In this document: positions 14,151 through 25,380 of the stretch, piece after piece | How positions within the stretch are numbered: position 1 is the first letter of the stretch | Layout: every line of letters starts with the position of its first letter | Assembly (NCBI RefSeq): GCF_001649575.2 | Contig: NC_051440.1 | Coordinates: 15,600,506 to 15,664,505 of the forward strand | Length of the DNA stretch: 64,000 bases | Direction: 5' to 3' | Source of the DNA: Kryptolebias marmoratus | Taxonomy: Eukaryota; Chordata; Actinopteri; Cyprinodontiformes; Rivulidae | Program-made: the position numbers and the translations under genes | Notes under the pieces: model-generated | Told to the model about the DNA's origin: nothing | Database searches by the model: none | Seen by the model: the letters and a program-made list of their open reading frames with translations, nothing else

Positions 14151-14444
14151 CTCCTGTTTGCTACAGAATATTTCAAATGAAATGTGTTATTAAAAAAAAA
14201 AATAATAATAACAATAATTTTAAAACTTCCACACTGTGGAACTGCTGGGAAACCGTTTGCATTAGGAATTACAAAAACGTTGATTCGGATTTTTTGCGCA
14301 ATTCCTAATGATTTTTTTTTTATGCTAAAGACGTTTTTTTTAAAATGAGAGGTTAGAAAGGAAAATAAGAAAAGATAAAACTGAAGAAAGGGAAAGAAAA
14401 AAAAACATGATGCTGTGCTGCAAAAACAAAGAACTTTACGTTAA

Positions 14445-14605
<161 letters not shown>

Positions 14606-15559
14606 ATCTCATAAACTGAACATCACGTCATATAAAATCAGCTTTATTTCAGCACACACATAATGTTCATATCCATACATATAAAGTTCTTCCTCACATC
14701 TTTGGACAATTCTGACCTTTTTACGTGTTTAAATAAGCTCCAGCGTCACTGGTTTGTTATACCAAGGTAATTATTTTTGAACTCACTTGCTTGCTGTGAA
14801 ATTATTATTTGAAACTGGATGATGAAGTCCTGTTTTCACTGTGATGTTCTGTCTGTTAAAGGTGAAACTGACAACACAAGTCGATAACACACATACTAAT
14901 TGATGAGAAATAATTCCTAATCAGTTGGGTTTTATTCTCTTAAGTCAGAGAAAAAAAATATGCCACTCAGAATTTATCATTTTATTGAGGTCTGTTCTTT
15001 AAAACGAACAGTGCAAAAAATGAGATTAAGTTTAGATTTTTTTTTACTACAGTAAGAATAAATGTAAAATAAAGCTTAAACAATAATATAATAGGTAAAA
15101 TAAATTGTGGTGTCATATGTAGGTTTCACAGACGTACTCAAACAGTTTAAATGTTAATAATAACTCAGAATATTAGTTAATTTGACGCACAAACAGTGAT
15201 ATTTACGCATGTACTTACCATAAAGTCTGTCGCCAAAATTAGAAATATTTTACAAGGTAACAAAAGTTTAACTCAATCTGTTTAGGGAAAAAAATGTTTT
15301 TAGTGAATCTGAGCTGTGAGTCCACAGGAGATTTGTGGGACTTAAACGGAGTCCGGGCTCCAAACTCCTGCAGACCTCAGTCCTCTGAACTTCACGACTA
15401 AACAAGTTGCCACTCCGGGAATCATCTTCAATACTTTTTTATTATTATTATTGTTGTCACTGGAATGAAAATCCAATCTCCCAAAACTCAGATTAAGCGG
15501 GGGAGTTTTTATTTTTTATTTATTTATCCCCCCCCTTTCCTTCCTCTTCTCTTCTCTTT
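14606..15559. other. intergenic, AT-rich, no gene seen
   Basis: AT-rich sequence with A and T runs and scattered TAAT cores. No credible ORF, RNA gene or mobile element was recognised. Confidence 0.5.
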
Positions 15560-15775
15560 TGGTTCCTTGTCATCGCCGGGGCTGGACTTTGGTGGACAAT
15601 AATGCGGCAATTGTCGATGCTTTGTGACCCATAAAATTTGAGGGTGGCTATTCTGGCTTTGGTATGTAATTATGCAAAACACTTTGCATAAAGACTTGCC
15701 ATCCGATCTAATGATAGAGTCTGCGGTCTCGTTTCCAGTGAGGGGAAGGCAACCAGCAGAGCCCTGCACTCCGAG
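15560..15775. promoter_or_regulatory. candidate element with inverted POU-like sites, cut by a gap
   Basis: Non-repetitive sequence containing TTATGCAAA (15670-15678) and its exact reverse complement TTTGCATAA (15683-15691), separated by four bases. Each arm contains the ATGCAAA octamer core. The block runs into the assembly gap, so its right edge is unknown. Confidence 0.4.
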
Positions 15776-16582
15776 NNNNNNNNNNNNNNNNNNNNNNNNN
15801 NNNNNNNNNNNNNNNNNNNNNNNNNNNNNNNNNNNNNNNNNNNNNNNNNNNNNNNNNNNNNNNNNNNNNNNNNNNNNNNNNNNNNNNNNNNNNNNNNNNN
15901 NNNNNNNNNNNNNNNNNNNNNNNNNNNNNNNNNNNNNNNNNNNNNNNNNNNNNNNNNNNNNNNNNNNNNNNNNNNNNNNNNNNNNNNNNNNNNNNNNNNN
16001 NNNNNNNNNNNNNNNNNNNNNNNNNNNNNNNNNNNNNNNNNNNNNNNNNNNNNNNNNNNNNNNNNNNNNNNNNNNNNNNNNNNNNNNNNNNNNNNNNNNN
16101 NNNNNNNNNNNNNNNNNNNNNNNNNNNNNNNNNNNNNNNNNNNNNNNNNNNNNNNNNNNNNNNNNNNNNNNNNNNNNNNNNNNNNNNNNNNNNNNNNNNN
16201 NNNNNNNNNNNNNNNNNNNNNNNNNNNNNNNNNNNNNNNNNNNNNNNNNNNNNNNNNNNNNNNNNNNNNNNNNNNNNNNNNNNNNNNNNNNNNNNNNNNN
16301 NNNNNNNNNNNNNNNNNNNNNNNNNNNNNNNNNNNNNNNNNNNNNNNNNNNNNNNNNNNNNNNNNNNNNNNNNNNNNNNNNNNNNNNNNNNNNNNNNNNN
16401 NNNNNNNNNNNNNNNNNNNNNNNNNNNNNNNNNNNNNNNNNNNNNNNNNNNNNNNNNNNNNNNNNNNNNNNNNNNNNNNNNNNNNNNNNNNNNNNNNNNN
16501 NNNNNNNNNNNNNNNNNNNNNNNNNNNNNNNNNNNNNNNNNNNNNNNNNNNNNNNNNNNNNNNNNNNNNNNNNNNNNNNNNN
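15776..16582. other. assembly gap (807 N)
   Basis: Unsequenced. It is flanked on the right by a run of 13 G, which suggests a sequencing stop at G-rich or structured DNA. Any exon or element inside it cannot be assessed. Confidence 0.99.
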
Positions 16583-18640
16583 GGGGGGGGGGGGGAGGAG
16601 AATCTGAGCATTTTTGTTCAAGCAAAACAACAGTGTCTCTAATGTCTGGGTGTGCAGAAAAAAAAGAAAGAAAGGGGGAAGAATTTAATGTACCAAACCT
16701 GCTCTGCACTCGCCTCTAATTTGCTGAACGCATCGTCAGAGCAGAGAAGGAAAACAATTCTGAACTCTGAAGTGTTTCATGATTCTCACTTCATCGCTGT
16801 TGGAAAAGCTTTTTAGTTTAAAAAATAAAAAAGTGCAGCTCCTTTTGCACACTTCGCAAGAATTTTGGCACCTTTTGCGCACAAAAAGAAGCAAATAAAT
16901 TAAACCAAACACGTCTCACTCTTCATTACGAATTAATTCCCAAACCTGACTTTTCATAATTACTGTTATTTTTCCTTGTTTGTTTGTTTTTTCTGAGCGA
17001 CTTTTTGATTCTTTTTTGACTTCTGAGCCAAACAGAAGTTCTCAGGTTGGTATTTTTTTTTTCTTTTTTCTTTTTTTTTCATCAGCTCTTTGTTTGTCAT
17101 TTTGAAAGACAATAAAACAACAGGGGATCACTTGCTGGTTTTGGCTGAACGATCAAACAACACGTTTTTCCTCTACAAGATATCAAATAATTCCTGGAAA
17201 AATAAACGAGGCTGCATGTTTTGAAGTGATGAGCAGCTCAGGAAAGGAGGCGAGGAAGACGAGGGTAAGTTATCACGGAGACACTGACGAACTGAAACCA
17301 GGTTTCGTTGATCTGTGGCGCCTGGAGGGAACAAAACTTTGAAATAAAAAAAAAACACCTTGTGGCAATTCGTTGTGATGACTAAAGTGTTTGACGTTTG
17401 GGAGGTGTTGCTGCAAATATAATACAAAAAATGAAAAATAAATCTAACGATATGTAAAAAAAATGCCATTGATTTGATTCATCTCTGAGCAAAATAATAA
17501 TAAAAATCGAGGGTTCTTCAAACTGTTTCTTGTCGTTTTTCCCCCCCTCTCTCTCTCCTCTTCACATGCATGAGAACAGAGCTGCAAAGCAAAGCCCCAC
17601 TGGCACGCAGTGGTGGTTCAATGTTGAGGAAATCTACTTCAGCCAATCGCCATCAGGGACTAAAATACAGCAATATTATCATTCTTCAATTTCAGATTTT
17701 TACATAGGCGGATTTATTTAGACAATTGATCCAACTCTGTTACACAACCCAGAAAAAAACCCCCAAAAAACCCTTCTGTTTCTGGCTCAAACTGAGCCAA
17801 ACTCATGTGATTCAGTTTATGCGCTCAGTTGCTAACCTTAATAATTTATTCTGCATATATTTTTAAAATTACCTTTGTTAAAAAGTTGCACGCACATTCA
17901 AATCACTTTATATTACTCAGTAATCATGTTGTTTTGTAGATTTTCTGTCATTTATTTATTTTTATCATAATTAACATGAATAACAAACTCATTACCTCCA
18001 TTAATCAATTGACTGAGCTGACAACAAATCTGACAACTTTTAATCCACAACAAACCCACTAATATCATCTTAAAACTTTCATCATGACATGAAAGACAAG
18101 AGCTGACACTGTTATTCTTACATTACACGATGCTGCTCAAGAATCAGTAGATTTTAATGCTGTTAACACAGTTTTTTTATTCATAGGTTTTGTTTTAAGA
18201 TGAAAAATAATAAAAAAAGGTAAACTAAAAAGGAAAAAGGAGCAAAGTTCAAATGTTATGATTGATTATTTGATCAATAATAATCTTGTTCTTTCAGAGA
18301 CAAAACCTGTCTGGAAGAGAAGAAAAAAAAAGCTTTTACTTTGAAATCCACAAATCTTTCATCACAAGTGACTTGTGGAGAAACATGTCCATCTTAGCAT
18401 GAACTTCTTTTTTATATGCCATGTGATTTCTTTCCCTTTTTTTCCCTTCCCTGCTTCTTGTGAGGAAGACAAAATATGCAAATCCCATCAGATTTATAAC
18501 ACTCAGCGCCTTTGAGTCGCTCATGTGCTTTTACTGTGGTGTGTTATTATTTTCAAGGGTTCTCAGCAGGACATAAAGAGATCATAAGTTATTCTTCCAC
18601 CTGACAAAAATATTCCCCCCCTCCACTTCCAGTAAAAGTG
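16583..18640. other. intergenic, AT-rich, no gene seen
   Basis: Mostly AT-rich sequence with poly-A/T runs and a short C/T run near 17540. ORFs are short and lack protein features. The stretch 17560-17720 is of ordinary complexity but has no recognisable motif. Confidence 0.5.
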
Positions 18641-18860
18641 ATAATGACGTGATTTATTATCATCAGAATGGATGACAGCCAGCTTATTGCTTTGGATGGA
18701 GCCTCATGCCACGCTGCATATGGAACTTAATATAAATATAAATTGACAGCCGGTGCATCCGATGAAGTAAAGATTCTTTTTATGTGACAGCATCACGAGC
18801 TCATTAAATCCTCCACAAAACAGGTGATACAAACATTTTCATTCAAACACGCACAAAGGA
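18640..18860. promoter_or_regulatory. candidate regulatory block
   Basis: Balanced sequence with ATGACAGCC and TTGACAGCC (TGACAG is a Meis/TGIF-type core), TTTATTATCATC, TGACGTGATTTA and ATTAAATCC. Dense homeodomain-type motifs without repeats fit a developmental enhancer. Motif-based only. Confidence 0.3.
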
Positions 18861-19039
18861 GGGAAACACTTCATTCAACCGAAGCTGGAAATGAGGCTTG
18901 GATCCATTCAGTGAACTTTAAAAGTTTTCATTTTGGAGCAAACTTTTTTTTCTTTTGTAATTAGGCCCTCCTTCCACCAGTCTTCTGTATAAATTTGGTT
19001 GTTCTGTGGCTTTTAGGTTTCTTATATTTCCTTCTCTGA

Positions 19040-19215
19040 AAGCTGCCCTGCGATTGTGGATCCAGTGGTTTCAACCACAAAGACCTCTGATTGGCCTGGG
19101 TGTTAAAGAGCTCTGATCTGGGCCATGACAGCTTAGTCCAATCAGCCTGCTCAACATGCTGCTTTGACTGTCACTTTCAATTTTCACATGACCCCGTGGT
19201 CCTAGAATGGGGGGG
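19040..19215. promoter_or_regulatory. candidate regulatory block
   Basis: Contains GTGGTT-TC-AACCAC (19065-19078, inverted repeat with a RUNX-like TGGTTT core), two CCAAT-type sites on opposite strands (GATTGG near 19090, CCAATC near 19138) and TGACAG. Non-repetitive. Candidate enhancer or transcription start region. Confidence 0.3.
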
Positions 19216-20030
19216 GTAAGTGGCAGAAAGTAGGACTGAAAGCTCATATTATCGCTCTGACAGCTTCACTCATCTGAAAGTAATGCAAAACGCAGTTCAT
19301 ATTTATGCTCTGACCTTCTGCCCGAACAGGGAATCTACTGTACGTCTACATGCTATGGTGCTGAGAGACTAAAGGCCAAAGTGGTGGTCTCCTGCTGCAC
19401 GATTGGTCAAAATTCACTTGGAATTATCATGCAGATCTAACAGAAGGAGCAAGCAAGTTTTGCAACAAAAGAGTTTCAAGAAATCTTGTTTAGACAAAAA
19501 CCACGAAGACCGCTTTTTTTTTTCCTTGGCAGGGGTGATACTATTCTCCTTGCTGCAGAGCTGCTTTATCTGAGCTGTATTTATGCTCATGTAGGTCATA
19601 AAAGAAGAGCGCTATCAGAGCTGGTGGATGTGGTCATTATCAGACATGGTGCTAGACAGGAGGGAGGGGTTCATTGTTCGCTGTGTGTGCTGGCTTCCCA
19701 CTGACTGAATAAGGTGTGTTCATTGTTCATTCTCTCTGTGCTTGCAGCCACAGGCTCCAGTGTTGTGTTTAACTACCGCACAGCAAATAATATGTGACTA
19801 TAATGCACTGTGATTTGTAAAAAAAAAAAAAAAAAGGAAGCTGAAATCACATCCCACTATGAAAACATTCATAATATTTTGTCATTTACCAAAAGGCTGA
19901 GCTGGTGTTTTGCTTGACAACACGTCTCCTCATCAAAATGAAGGCATTAAACATATTTAACAACCTCCCAAAGAAAGTGATGACTTATTTTTTGTTTAGC
20001 TTTTTGCATGCCAGAGTTGTCTTTTCTCTT
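19216..20030. other. intergenic, no gene seen
   Basis: Ordinary sequence with short A and T runs and a small GGGGGG run. Short ORFs (for example 19486-19704) have no recognisable domain. Confidence 0.5.
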
Positions 20031-20300
20031 CAGTCGAGAGCTTTCCTCATGCGTTTGTAATAACTCCAGCTGTAAACATGCAGAGTTGGGTGGCGGAGCT
20101 GTTAAGGTTGTTGTAGTTTCCGTATAATCCTCACTTCTTGTCCCCTGCCTGCCCTCCTAATCCCTTGGCATGTGTTGGTGACATCACATGGCTACTGGCT
20201 CCAAATTCCCCCTGCAACTGTCATTAACTCCGTGAACAAATAAATAATGACTGGGAGACTCGCTGGCTCCCACCACTGACCTTGGGTATTATTAGAGTGA
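20030..20300. promoter_or_regulatory. candidate regulatory block
   Basis: Single-copy sequence including ACTGTCATTAACTCC and AACAAATAAATAATGAC (FOX- and homeodomain-like) near 20217-20251, and TGACATCACATGG near 20179. A poly-A tract and GGT repeats follow. Candidate enhancer by motif density. Confidence 0.3.
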
Positions 20301-21590
20301 CCTCTCTTTGGCTTGACCAAAAAAAAAAAAAAACAACAAACCTTTTTGATATCATTGCTGGAAGTACACTTGGAATGATGGCCTGTCTGCCAGAGGGGTG
20401 GGGTGGTAGTGGTGGTGGTGGGGTTGTTGCAGTCAGCAACCACCAGTGTCATGTAAACCTATACTTTCCACCCACTGCTGTTTCATGAATACTTAATTAG
20501 AGCACACAGCCTGAAATACCCGACTTGCAAGTTGTCTGACCTCTCTTTGCCAACAATGCACAATATTTGGGTTTAGCTGCGGTGACATGGTCAGATGACA
20601 TGTTTCACTGCAAAAAAAAAGAAGAAGAAGAAGAAGAGAAAAAAAAGGAAAGGAGGGCCCTTTTGGGAATCTTGTGGCGGTTAGCTGTGTGATATTATCT
20701 GTGCAGACAGAGGAGTCAGTCAGGTGTGGCTGTGGGAGGAAGCATCTCCATATGTCAAAGAGCTGCTTCTCACAAAAACATGCTGGAAATCACACGCTGA
20801 TATGGGATCCCAACCTGCAGAGAGATGAATGAGATTTACTGTCAGCCACAACACTGGGAAATAACTGAGTATATTTACTCAGATATTATTGCCGGGGTGA
20901 CTTGGTTTCATGCCATATCACATGTTTATTTATTTGACAGTTTTAGTTAATTTTTTTTTCTTTTTTTTTTTTTGGAAATTGAAGAATGTTTTTAAACCAG
21001 TTGCAACATAAAACACCAGTTTCTTACACCAGTGAAACATGGATGTTATAGACCTATAAATAGCCACTATCTATCTGAAGAGCTATTTTGTGAACATTTT
21101 GCAAACAAAACATTTCTGTTTTTGCCTAATAATATTATATGTATATATTGCTATTTTGAGAAGAGAATGCAGCGGATTTTGTACTGTTTTAACAAATAAA
21201 ACCTTCTGTGTATGCTGTTCATTATTTTTAAGTTTCAGTTTTAAAGTTGATTTTGTATCTATCTGACAATATATATTTTATTAAACATCTAACTGTGTGC
21301 AAAAATATTAATCAAATGCAGTTTAAGTAAGTCTGAACACACATTTGTGACCTAATGGCAATATTTGGCACAAAATCATAAATGATAGAACCTAATTTGC
21401 ACATTTTTTTTACTTTCTTATGTTGTGGTTTATCACATTTACACAGTTTAGTTTGCAAAAAGGTTTTGATTTGCAGAAAAAATGCAGACTAACTGGTGAA
21501 AAAGGTCCACACGTTGAAGCTAATTACTTCAAAATAAAACAAGTAAAATAAAAAAAAAAAATTAGAGCTTGAAAGCAAATTGGTGATAAG
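20301..21590. other. intergenic, no gene seen
   Basis: AT-rich with several A/T homopolymers, a short AAG run near 20620 and a GGTGGT run near 20405. No gene or mobile element recognised. Confidence 0.5.
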
Positions 21591-21599
21591 ATGTTGTGC

Positions 21600-21965
21600 G
21601 TTTTAATGCCTGAGATCAGGCTGAATAAATGGAACTGTCAGATGACTAATCTCCCCGTCAGTAATGGAGAGCCCGTCCCTTCTGTGTGGACAGTGACAGA
21701 TATACGTACGGAGGCCGCAGCAGCTATTTAAGGCTCGCGGTGAACTGAATAAATACCTGAGATGAAAAGGTAGACACGGAGGGACCGGCTGATGTAATCA
21801 GCGCTGCCACATCGAGGGCTCTCCATCACCGCAATCTGTAGATTGCAATAAAAGTTCCCCAGAATTGCTCTGAGCAACTCAATCTGAAGCAGGAGACAAT
21901 CACCGCCTCTGATCTGAGACACATCCCAGCTCGGTGTCCCGCAAATTACACCTACTTGGTGTCTC
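21600..21965. promoter_or_regulatory. candidate regulatory block with two palindromes
   Basis: About 360 bp of balanced, repeat-free sequence. It holds GCTGAT-GTA-ATCAGC (21788-21802) and GCAATCT-GT-AGATTGC (21831-21846) only 28 bp apart, plus AACTGTCAGATGAC (about 21633-21646) and GTGACAGATATACGTACGG (about 21687-21705). A minus-strand frame (21728-22054) crosses it but shows no known domain. Among the better enhancer candidates in the window. Confidence 0.4.
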
Positions 21966-22060
21966 TCCTCATGATCTGGAGATGGACAGATACAGAGCAG
22001 GTGTTGTCCTTCTGGCTCACTCAGGCGTCGGTCGATACCCCCCCCCCCACACACACTTCA

Positions 22061-22061
<1 letters not shown>

Positions 22062-22091
<30 letters not shown>
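22062..22091. repeat. poly-A run (30 bp)
   Basis: Thirty A after a C run and ACACAC. It could be a retroposon tail, but no SINE/LINE body or target-site duplication is visible upstream. Confidence 0.9.
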
Positions 22092-22093
<2 letters not shown>

Positions 22094-22241
22094 TTTATCA
22101 TTTCCAACTGTTGTACAATTTTACACAGCAGCGCATCAACAACAGAGAGGCAATTAAAGGGTGACAATTAGTCGTTTGCTTCTGTTGGAGTCACTGGAGC
22201 CGCGAGCCACAGCTGCACGACCTCTGGCTGCGGAGAGCAGC

Positions 22242-22288
22242 GAGGAGGGAGGGAGGGGAGGGAGGGGAGGGAGGTGAGGGAGGGGGGA
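22242..22288 (+). other. G-rich tract with quadruplex potential
   Basis: Repeated GGGA/GGGGA runs on the + strand, with more than four G3 runs in under 50 bp. This meets the usual G-quadruplex pattern. The opposite strand is a pure CCT/CCCT tract. Confidence 0.6.
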
Positions 22289-22824
22289 ACGAGAAGACGA
22301 GCCGGAGCCCGCCTCCCTCCCTGATCCACAGCGTCCCAAACATGACCGACGGTCTGACACAGCTCTGAGGAATATTCTCCAAACATTATAAAGAAGCAGA
22401 GCTGCAATAAAGGTCCTACAAGCTTTATAACAAAACTCTCATTTAGGTCAGAACTTATATTTTCTAATAATGCGTCGACGATTCCAAAACTATCATCGCT
22501 GTTTTCATTCATTATGTGCTAAAATTATAGTTTTGTTTTTTTTTGAGGTGGGTGTTATTTTCCTTTTTATTTGTTTCTTTAGCCCTTTAATTTGTGCACA
22601 TTTTTGAAATATTAGAAAAAATAAATTGAAAAAAAATCTTCAACTCGAGAGTAAAAGATTTCAGCTGCAAGAAGAAGAAAAAACTCACCTAGAGTGACTT
22701 AAATAATTAAATAAATATAATATCGAATGATTAGATTTTTAAATAAATACATACATTTAATTTACGGAAAGAACCCCATCAATAACTGCTTCAAAAATGT
22801 AATATTAAATTTTAGAAGCAGTTA

Positions 22825-22825
<1 letters not shown>

Positions 22826-22887
<62 letters not shown>
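22826..22887. repeat. (AAT)n microsatellite
   Basis: About 20 perfect AAT units. Confidence 0.95.
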
Positions 22888-23124
22888 TTTAGCGCGGGTC
22901 TGTGCCAGTTGAGGGGTAAATATGTGTCTCTGTGTACAGCAGCTGAAATGGTTCCCAGCGCGCAGGGACTCCTCTTCCTCCTTCCTCTTCCTCCTCAGGC
23001 CGGACCTCCTCAGAGCTAGAATCCGCCTGGAACTGCAGTCCTGAAGCTTTGGAAGCAGCAGACAGCAGGTTTAATGTCTTTCCAGCACCTGCCATGATTT
23101 GGATGTCGTTAAGGACAAGGAAGG

Positions 23125-23160
23125 GAAGAAGAAGAAGAAGAAGAAGAAGAAGAAGAAGAG
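23125..23160. repeat. (GAA)n microsatellite
   Basis: About 12 GAA units, followed by GAGAG. Responsible for short poly-Leu and poly-Phe frames on the opposite strand. Confidence 0.9.
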
Positions 23161-23280
23161 AGAAAATAAATAAATAAAAGAACAACACCTCCGCTTCAAG
23201 TAGAAATTTAAAAGAGAGAGAGAGAGGGGAGGATGTGCAGTAGTGGACGATAGATGAGTCTGAATTTGACCTGTCACAGA

Positions 23281-23480
23281 AAGTTGAAATGGGCTGGGCA
23301 AAGAGCGCCTGTGACCAAGGTGGCCGAGATGATAGAAATCCTCATCACAGGGGTAATTACAGTATAGTTTATGGCTGGCTGCCTTTGGCAAAAACTGTAA
23401 TTTGGAGCACATCTCTTCCTTTTAGGCAGTGCTCAGCTCAGAGGATGGAGGCGAGTGAAAGTAATGATGGAGACTTTTGT
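23281..23480. promoter_or_regulatory. candidate regulatory block
   Basis: Repeat-free sequence with AATTACAGT (23355-23363) and its reverse complement ACTGTAATT (23394-23402) around a 30-nt centre containing CTTTGGCA. TAATTA-type and NFI-like half-sites (TTGGCA) are present. Candidate enhancer. Confidence 0.3.
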
Positions 23481-25130
23481 CTCAAATTTGACCCTCTATT
23501 AACATCTCTTGGCAGCATCTAAAGATCCTGTCACCATGGAGGAGGACAAAAGTCATTTTTTCCCCTCCCTCCAACATACCAAATCCCTTCTCTTTAAAAT
23601 GCCATGCACACCAATAAATGGGTGGAGGCCTCCTTCCTTTATCACGCTGCACCTTCCCACCTCTCCATCCTCCCCTTTGTTTTGCAGGTGTTTCCAATTA
23701 CCTGCTCATTTGCCTCTAATCTTGGCACCATTCTTCATGTTTGCACTGCCTCAAAAAGCAAAGTTTGTAAAAAAGAAAAAGAAAAAAAAAATCAGAGGAA
23801 ACAGAGTCGTCCATTTTTTACATTGTGCCATTAAAGGAATGTAATATTTTGATGAAATTCTGTGTGTGAAAAGTACTGACGCCCAGGGAGGGGAGCGAGG
23901 AGTGTCAGTGTTAGATGCAGGTTGTCGGGTAGCATTTCATTATGATTTTTCCTGGTGAAAGATGAGTGCAGAGGATCAGTCAATTCAAACACAGACACCA
24001 CAAGTGAAAGAGTGTTGCTAAGAGACGGGGATGCTGCACAACTTGCATCGGGAGCTTGACTCTGACCTCACATGCAAATTAGCTTGTGCCAAATCTTTTT
24101 GTGTGAAAGAAAGCCGCAGTGCCACGAAAAGGCTTTAATATTTAGGTTCTTAAAATGCAAGAAGAGGAAGAAGGAAAAAAAAAAGAAGCGCTTTGGAAAA
24201 ATTCTGAGAAACAAGCGCACACTGGTTGGGATCAAAATAAAGCACTCAAATGAAAGCTGAGGGCTGTTATAAACCTTTAAAAGGGACTTTTTTTATCAAT
24301 AATCAAAGCATTTCCCCCATTTTAAAACAACAAAATCACCCAGGCTGTGGAAACTTTGAACAATTTCATCATATTAGAGGTAATTCTGTTCGGAGGACAC
24401 TTCTCATCACATAAACTGCCATCATATCACATGTGGTGTCATCCAGAAACACGGATTATTCACGTGTACAGTTTTCTTGACCCTGTATGGCATTTAACAC
24501 AAGAATGATAATGATGCCTTTTGGAGCGGGGGTGGGGCGTTAAAAGGTTTGGAGAGGGGTAGAGGGGTTGTGACCTGGACCAGGTCGGAGCAGGTTATCT
24601 GAAGTGGACACTGATAATGGCCTTTTAGACATGCCGAGTTTGATCTTCCGGCACTGAGCCGATCAATAGTGTGAACAGACGCGGTGATATGAGGTTACTG
24701 TATGAGCAACTGGTAAACAATAACAACAACAACAACAACATCTGCACATCAGCTAATTGGCTGGACGTTTTGATGGGGTCAACACCAGAAAGAAACAGAT
24801 AAGTCAATTGGAAAATGTCTGAGGATCGCACTGTGGAGCGTTACAGATCAAATCAATTGATTCAACAACACATTTATTTGGTCTTTATTAAAAACAAAGA
24901 ACAATAAGATTTATAAATTACAATCAAGATAAACTTGTTGAAACCAGAAGGCGTAAAAAATGAGTTTTAATCAAAGCTGAGTGAAATATACTGTAGATCT
25001 CTCTCCTTCTGAGGTTCTTCACATTATGCAGAGAGGACGAAAAAAAAGAAAAAGAAAAAGAGGAAACAGGGAGAGGGAGCGAGCAATCCACCACCGTGTT
25101 CAAAGACAACCTTGTCAATAGTACTCACAG
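23481..25130. other. intergenic, no gene seen
   Basis: Mixed sequence with A runs, a CAA run near 24721-24741 and AAAAAG runs near 25040. Frames such as 23509-23844 have no domain or splice context. Confidence 0.5.
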
Positions 25131-25380
25131 TGGGCTAGGGGAGTGTAATAGCACTTCCCTGATTCTACATTGATATCATATAATCCAGTGTGCCCTGTTT
25201 CAGTATCATATTTATCTAACCTGCTGGGGGACAGGCTAAGGGGGACAGTGTCCCTGCTGCTAGGAGCAGACACATTACACACTGCCTCGTGTATTCTTAT
25301 TGATTACTCCCACCCCACTGCCCAGGGACCATAATTTAACTCAGCAGGCACTACAGTTAATACTGAAATTCAAACATTCC
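25130..25380. promoter_or_regulatory. candidate regulatory block
   Basis: Balanced sequence with GTGTAATAGCAC, ATTGATATCATA, TTTATCTAACC, TTATTGATTACTCC and the inverted repeat GGGACA-G-TGTCCC (25242-25254). No repeats or ORF. Candidate enhancer by composition. Confidence 0.3.

Larger units (their letters stand above)
22289..23280. other. intergenic with microsatellites, no gene seen
   Basis: AT-rich; holds AAT (22826-22887) and GAA (23125-23160) microsatellites. The 114-codon minus-strand frame at 22168-22512 starts with ATG but resembles no family and its second half is the G-rich tract. Confidence 0.5.

Noticed and set aside
13727..14176. 149-codon minus-strand frame
   Set aside because: Runs through a CpG/G-rich block, no domain, no splice-site support, biased composition.
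15524..16709. Several 300-codon frames
   Set aside because: They exist only because the 807-N gap contains no stop codons.
22062..22091. Poly-A tail of a SINE or processed pseudogene
   Set aside because: No retroposon body, tRNA-like promoter boxes or target-site duplication upstream.
22168..22512. 114-codon minus-strand ORF with an ATG
   Set aside because: No recognised family; the C-terminal half is the Pro/Ser/Leu translation of a G-rich tract.
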